Shown here: one piece after another, positions 42,418 through 45,336 of the stretch | Numbering within the stretch: position 1 is the stretch's first letter | Layout of the letters: each line of letters begins with the position of its first letter | NCBI GenBank assembly: GCA_023284085.1 | Contig: JAKVHY010000044.1 | Location: 1 to 45,336 of the forward strand | Source: Shewanella benthica | GTDB lineage: Bacteria; Pseudomonadota; Gammaproteobacteria; Enterobacterales; Shewanellaceae | Reading direction: 5' to 3' | Length of the DNA stretch: 45,336 nucleotides | Program-made: the position numbers and the translations under genes | The notes under the pieces: generated by a model | Told to the model about the DNA's origin: nothing | The model's database searches: none | What the model saw: only the letters and a program-made list of their open reading frames with translations

Positions 42418-43206
42418 TTAATGATAAACTTCTTGTTTACCCTTGAGCTCTTTGAGTTGCATCTTAACCAGTTCAATCACAGGATCGTGCGGGCTGTTAT
42501 CGACAAAGTGTTTAAGGTCCGCAGCGGCCACACTGATACAACCTAACTGTTGCGCGATAAAGGCACGTTCACGATTAAGGTTAAGATCATCTGAATGCCA
42601 TTGAAGCAGTAAATTACAACACTCCATCGCTGGCTCAAACTGATGTGAGACGATACTGCCGGCTTTAAGCTCGTGTATCATTCTGGAGATCAGGCGTTTC
42701 ATGCTTACCGGCTTAAGATAACTCGATTTAAAGCCTGCGCCATTGCCCAGTTCTCCCCGCACTAACACGTGAAGTTCATGTCGTGTTAAGTCATCACCGG
42801 TTAACGGATCTATATAACGGATCTTGTCATCGATTCGGCTACATAGCACAGTAGTGCCAGGCAGTAGCAGAGGCTCTAATTCTAGATCGAGTTGCTTTGC
42901 GAGCAACATCAACACTGTGGCCAAAGTCGTACTATTTCCCTGACGAGTGGTGACACAAGCCCCTAAATCAGCAGCTTCAACGCTAAAATAGGATTCGCGG
43001 GCGCAAAAACCTAAATCTTGATAAAACCAATGTAAAAGACCCTCTAATCTCTCATGACGATCCACTACATAGTGACTCAAGACTGAGCCCGCAATCTCTA
43101 ACCAAGCCCATTTGGCTGATTCGAGTTTTGAGAAGCCCAGATGCTGTGAAATTTCAAATGCCATTTCTGGCAATTGAATACTGTCTTTCAGAGTCAGAGT
43201 TGTCAT
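42418..43206 (-). CDS. sirB1: SirB1-family protein (transglutaminase-like / TPR)
   Basis: A 262-residue cytoplasmic protein of the SirB1 family. The N-terminal two-thirds has the transglutaminase-like fold seen in the family (GLLHWFYQDLGF, TTRQGNSTTLATVLMLLAKQ), though the classical Cys-His-Asp triad is not obvious. The C-terminal third has TPR-like helices (CCNLLLQWHSDDLNLNRERAF). SirB proteins were named for a Salmonella invasion-gene regulator locus, but the molecular role is unknown. Its start overlaps the sirB2 stop as TAATG. Confidence 0.88.
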   Translation of the reverse strand: MTTLTLKDSIQLPEMAFEISQHLGFSKLESAKWAWLEIAGSVLSHYVVDRHERLEGLLHWFYQDLGFCARESYFSVEAADLGACVTTRQGNSTTLATVLMLLAKQLDLELEPLLLPGTTVLCSRIDDKIRYIDPLTGDDLTRHELHVLVRGELGNGAGFKSSYLKPVSMKRLISRMIHELKAGSIVSHQFEPAMECCNLLLQWHSDDLNLNRERAFIAQQLGCISVAAADLKHFVDNSPHDPVIELVKMQLKELKGKQEVYH

Positions 43207-43601
43207 TAGACCATTAGCACCGCTTGCTTAAAAATGGCTATCTTACCGGCATATACCACCCAAGCAATCGCACCGAAAGCGGCAAACACCTTGAATAGCT
43301 TTCCTTTGTTAGCCTTTAAAGAAATAGTAGCTAAAAGGATATATGCCATAACAGCGCCTAACTTCTCGGTGATCCAAGGGTCGATGAAGGGATATTGCTG
43401 AATGACGAAACACAAGGTCAAACCAGATAATAAGAGTAATGTATCGATGACATGGGGAGCGATTTTAAGCAGCTTCTTATCCATGATAGGTGACTGACGC
43501 ATATGAAGCACGAAACGGACTAAAAAAAACAATACACTAGCGGCTACGAAGGTCAAATGAACGTGCTTAATAGCAGGATAAAAACTGGTTAGGGTTTCCA
43601 T
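43206..43601 (-). CDS. sirB2: SirB2-family membrane protein
   Basis: A 131-residue membrane protein with four helices (about 13-29, 46-64, 76-94, 103-120), matching the SirB2 invasion-gene-regulator-up family: HLTFVAASVLFFLVRFVLHM, KIAPHVIDTLLLLSGLTLCF and LGAVMAYILLATISLKANKG. It is translationally coupled to sirB1. In related genomes the gene usually follows hemA-prfA-prmC, but here the upstream side is repeat copy C and integron-like debris, so that context is broken or lies beyond the window. Confidence 0.9.
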   Translation of the reverse strand: METLTSFYPAIKHVHLTFVAASVLFFLVRFVLHMRQSPIMDKKLLKIAPHVIDTLLLLSGLTLCFVIQQYPFIDPWITEKLGAVMAYILLATISLKANKGKLFKVFAAFGAIAWVVYAGKIAIFKQAVLMV

Positions 43602-43748
43602 TTAAAACTCTTATTAGGCTGACAAAGGCGGTAGTGTACCCGATCCCCTTCTCCATCACCAATATCACGACTAACCTTGTGCTAATTTCCACATTTTCGA
43701 TGAGTTTTTCTTGTCGGATAACAAGTTTCAAATCTCTTTTTGGGTTGG

Positions 43749-44004
43749 GTTCATTTGGCGGTTTGGTATTTGGTTATTGTCTGGTAAGCATGGCTTCATC
43801 GGTATCTATTGCTTGCAGCAGGCTTTCGTGCAAACACTTCTGTGACACGGCGCGCTACCTATTAAAGGAATGGGTCCCTATAGCCTCTGCGACATCAAAC
43901 AACCTCCATGTTTAACGGCCAGTTCGGCATCCCAGCCTCTCGTTCGAAGAGTATCACTTCGTGATTCCTCACCTTGTCACGGAAGGTACAGCCGCGTTCA
44001 CATC
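43749..44004 (+). repeat. Modular dispersed repeat, copy C
   Basis: This matches copy A in the left part (TTGGTATTTGG near 43763, GTGCAAACACTTCTGTGAC at 43828, GGAATGGGTCCCTATAGCC near 43868, GTTTAACGGCCAGTTCG near 43910) and at the right end (CACGGAAGGT.ACAGCCGCGTTCACA to about 44003). It has none of the 32-base units and only one hairpin module (TCTCGTTCGAAGAGTATCAC). It is thus the shortest form of the element and lies immediately upstream of sirB2. Confidence 0.85.
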
Positions 44005-44137
44005 TGTTCTTGTTTCGAAAAAGTTGCCTCTCCGATTTGAGTTTTACTGGCTAGTAACACGTTTCTGGACAAAAGCTTGTTAGTGCATAGGCTCGACAGT
44101 TTTCACTTCGTATGAGTAAAAATATGGAGGTATCAGA

Positions 44138-44243
44138 ATTAACAACGCCCGCATAAGCGGCAGAATAATAGTTTGCAAAAATAGTTAAGCGAAGCGAAAC
44201 ACAGCAAACTGTTATGTGTCCGTTCTTAATGCGCTTGTTGAAC
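44138..44243 (+). repeat. attC-like integron recombination site 1
   Basis: An imperfect inverted repeat of about 106 bases. The left arm AATTAACAACGCCCGCATAA..GTTTGC (44138-44176) pairs with the right arm GCAAACTGTTATGTG..CTTAATGCGCTTGTTGAAC (44204-44243). The right end GTTGAAC fits the integron core-site consensus GTTRRRY, and the left end has the complementary AAC. Length and the TGTTATGYGT block resemble large Vibrio-type attC sites. Assignment is by structure only; no integrase gene is in the window. Confidence 0.5.
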
Positions 44244-44524
44244 GAAGCCGATGTGCTTTATGGGGATACATCAAAATGGTTTAGGAAACAGCCGACCGAC
44301 AAGCTTAACGATCACAGCCTAACGCCTATGTTTAAGCTGGAAGGATAAGGATAATGTATTAACTAAAGAGGAGGGATTTACACAGCAGGCTGATATTAAA
44401 GAAGTTAAATGATTGGTCATTAGATCAAGGCAGCGTGCTGACTAAAACAAAATATGCGTCCTATTATGGCCTCAAGCATAACGAACCCTCGCTCGGCTAT
44501 TTGCTTAATAAAGAGTATGACTAA
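44229..44524 (+). pseudogene. Frameshifted small gene between the two attC-like sites
   Basis: Three overlapping plus-strand frames look like pieces of one coding sequence. They are MRLLNEADVLYGDTSKWFRK..FKLEG (44229-44345), then KDKDNVLTKEEGFTQQADIK in a second frame, then LKKLNDWSLDQGSVLTKTKY..LGYLLNKEYD ending at the stop 44522-44524. Together they would make about 100 residues. The stop falls 18 bases before attC-like site 2, as expected for an integron cassette. I do not recognise the protein; two frameshifts make it non-functional unless the sequence is in error. Confidence 0.45.
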
Positions 44525-44541
44525 ACCCCGACCTCGGGCTT

Positions 44542-44597
44542 GTTCAACACTTGGGATAAGGATGCGGCTGCGCGCGGCCTATCCTTATACGTTATGT
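44542..44597 (+). repeat. attC-like integron recombination site 2
   Basis: GTTCAAC (44542-44548, fits RYYYAAC) is followed by ATAAGGAT (44556-44563), a GC-rich loop, ATCCTTAT (44581-44588) and GTTATGT (44591-44597, one mismatch to GTTRRRY). This is the R''-L''-loop-L'-R' order of a short attC site. It directly follows the decayed cassette gene and abuts the next gene. Confidence 0.55.
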
Positions 44598-44602
44598 CGC
44601 CT

Positions 44603-44974
44603 TTATACAAATGCATAGATTAGGAAAGACCCAAAGCATATCGCTAGAACACCACCAATACGACCAAATGGTTCCACTAACGAGAATGCCCTTGATATTA
44701 AATGTTTAAAATTATTGCGACCTATAATCGTAAAAACTATTGCTGCGAAAATTGCTATCCAGCCAATGACTTCCACTGTGACAGGAAACTTTGAAACACT
44801 AGCCTGATATATAAGTAATGCTCCGAGCAACAGCCTCACTACAACAGCACCTATATGCAACCAAAGCTTATCAGCATTTTCTCTCAGCACCCTGATTATA
44901 AATTCAGGATTAGTAATGAGCGACATTCCAGCTAAAAGCATTAACAGTCCAAAAACAATTATCAATATACTCAT
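44603..44974 (-). CDS. Small four-helix membrane protein of unknown function
   Basis: A 123-residue hydrophobic protein with four predicted helices (about 1-20, 39-60, 67-87, 101-121) and short loops; the loop GRNNFKHLISRAFSLVEPFG is the most polar. I do not recognise a named family, and no catalytic motif is apparent. It is encoded on the minus strand, with its 3' end six bases from attC-like site 2, so it could be a cassette gene carried in reverse orientation relative to the array. Coding potential is good: the frame is open, starts with ATG and has clean membrane-helix composition. Confidence 0.7.
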   Translation of the reverse strand: MSILIIVFGLLMLLAGMSLITNPEFIIRVLRENADKLWLHIGAVVVRLLLGALLIYQASVSKFPVTVEVIGWIAIFAAIVFTIIGRNNFKHLISRAFSLVEPFGRIGGVLAICFGSFLIYAFV

Positions 44975-45322
44975 AATCTGAACCCTACTTTGGCAAAATA
45001 GACATAATGACTCCCCACGAGGTGCTAGCCTCCAAGTCCGTGGGTTAGTCCAAAATAGTTAAATTGTGCACCAGAGCCATACTGTATTTGTGACCATACA
45101 ATATTATAAAGGAGGCTAACATGAGAAAACATAAGATAAAGGGGTCGTAGTGAATTAGGTAGGTCTCATTATTCAATAATTGTTTACAGGTAAGGTTAAA
45201 TAAATAACCTTCTTTTGAATAACCAAGTGTAGATAATGGAATGGACCCATCCCCTTTTAATCGGCCTCACAATGGGCCACGATTAAGTTGCTACAACTCA
45301 TCAGAAAGAGGACGGGTCCACC
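44975..45322. other. Intergenic region with hairpin and a tiny ORF
   Basis: This gap of about 350 bases holds a stem-loop at 45009-45050 (GACT.CCCACG / CGTGGG..AGTC outer, GAGG/CCTC inner) and a nine-codon ORF with a strong ribosome site (separate entry). Near the right edge, GGACCCATC and GACGGGTCC form an imperfect inverted repeat (about 45244-45318). No full gene is seen. Confidence 0.5.
45121..45150 (+). other. Nine-codon ORF behind a strong ribosome-binding site
   Basis: AAAGGAGG lies seven bases upstream of ATG, which opens MRKHKIKGS and stops at TAG. It could be a leader peptide or the severed start of a gene whose remainder was replaced. The downstream sequence AAAGGGGTC..AATTA resembles one near 24653, which hints at a mobile-element boundary. 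Confidence 0.3.
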
Positions 45323-45336
45323 ATGAAGATTACTAC
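45323..45336 (+). CDS. Start of a gene cut by the window edge, possibly an IS110-type transposase
   Basis: Only ATG AAG ATT ACT AC is present, giving MKITT. Many IS110/IS1111-family transposases begin MKITT or MNITT, and the preceding 90 bases are non-coding with an imperfect inverted repeat. The call rests on five residues and the accessory context, so it is a suggestion. Confidence 0.3.

Noticed and set aside
43634..43915. 93-codon plus-strand frame upstream of sirB2
   Set aside because: It coincides with repeat copy C and is low-complexity; copy A does not preserve it.
45009..45050. Stem-loop as a third attC site
   Set aside because: Arms pair well, but the left end lacks the AAC core and the right GTTAGTC departs from GTTRRRY, so it was left as a plain hairpin.

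Overview
The window reads as chromosomal DNA of a marine gammaproteobacterium, most likely a Shewanella. The basis is the family content and gene order as I know them (nqrABCDEF-apbE-nqrM, paired bfr genes, yajG-ppi-ampG-yajQ, hdfR/maoP, kdsA with sirB1/sirB2), not a database search. Most of it is ordinary core genome. The accessory material sits in three places: about 21.7-25.3 kb, 32.5-33.0 kb and from 43.6 kb to the right edge.

Layout. 0-2.3 kb: glutathione-dependent formaldehyde detoxification (frmA, fghA) with a duplicated fghA 3' end. 2.4-5.6 kb: a small C4 zinc-finger protein, a PsiE-like membrane protein and a chemoreceptor. 5.7-7.1 kb: a small unknown gene and two complementary bacterioferritin subunits behind a Fur-box-like site. 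7.2-14.7 kb: the complete Na+-translocating NADH:quinone reductase operon with its FMN transferase (apbE) and maturation factor (nqrM), all on the minus strand and punctuated by strong intercistronic hairpins. 15.1-18.9 kb: luxS and a TakP-type TRAP transporter. 19.1-21.7 kb: bolA, an AlkB-type dioxygenase and rlmG.

21.7-25.3 kb is an island. It holds two inverted copies (A and B) of a modular non-coding repeat, a truncated IS4-type transposase, a VOC-family protein, and a Rho paralogue that keeps the whole ATPase/translocase core but lacks the N-terminal RNA-binding domain. A run of four hairpins follows. 25.3-29.1 kb: an outer-membrane barrel protein, a lone receiver domain, a sterol-desaturase-type membrane protein and a DUF2804 protein. 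29.2-33.5 kb: yajG, a periplasmic cyclophilin, a small conserved-looking gene and ampG, then two decayed 210-bp tandem copies of ampG pieces that have split a terminator, then yajQ. 33.7-43.6 kb: a VanZ-like protein, PanE-like reductase, NSS amino-acid transporter with its tiny MetS subunit, HdfR and MaoP, a PAP2 phosphatase, a DMT exporter, kdsA, a DUF819 permease, sirB1 and sirB2.

43.7-45.3 kb is a second accessory patch. It holds copy C of the modular repeat, two attC-like integron recombination sites bracketing a frameshifted cassette gene, a four-helix membrane protein, and at the edge what may be the start of an IS110-type transposase. The strongest candidates for something new are the core-only Rho between inverted modular repeats, the modular repeat family itself, and the integron-like remnant.
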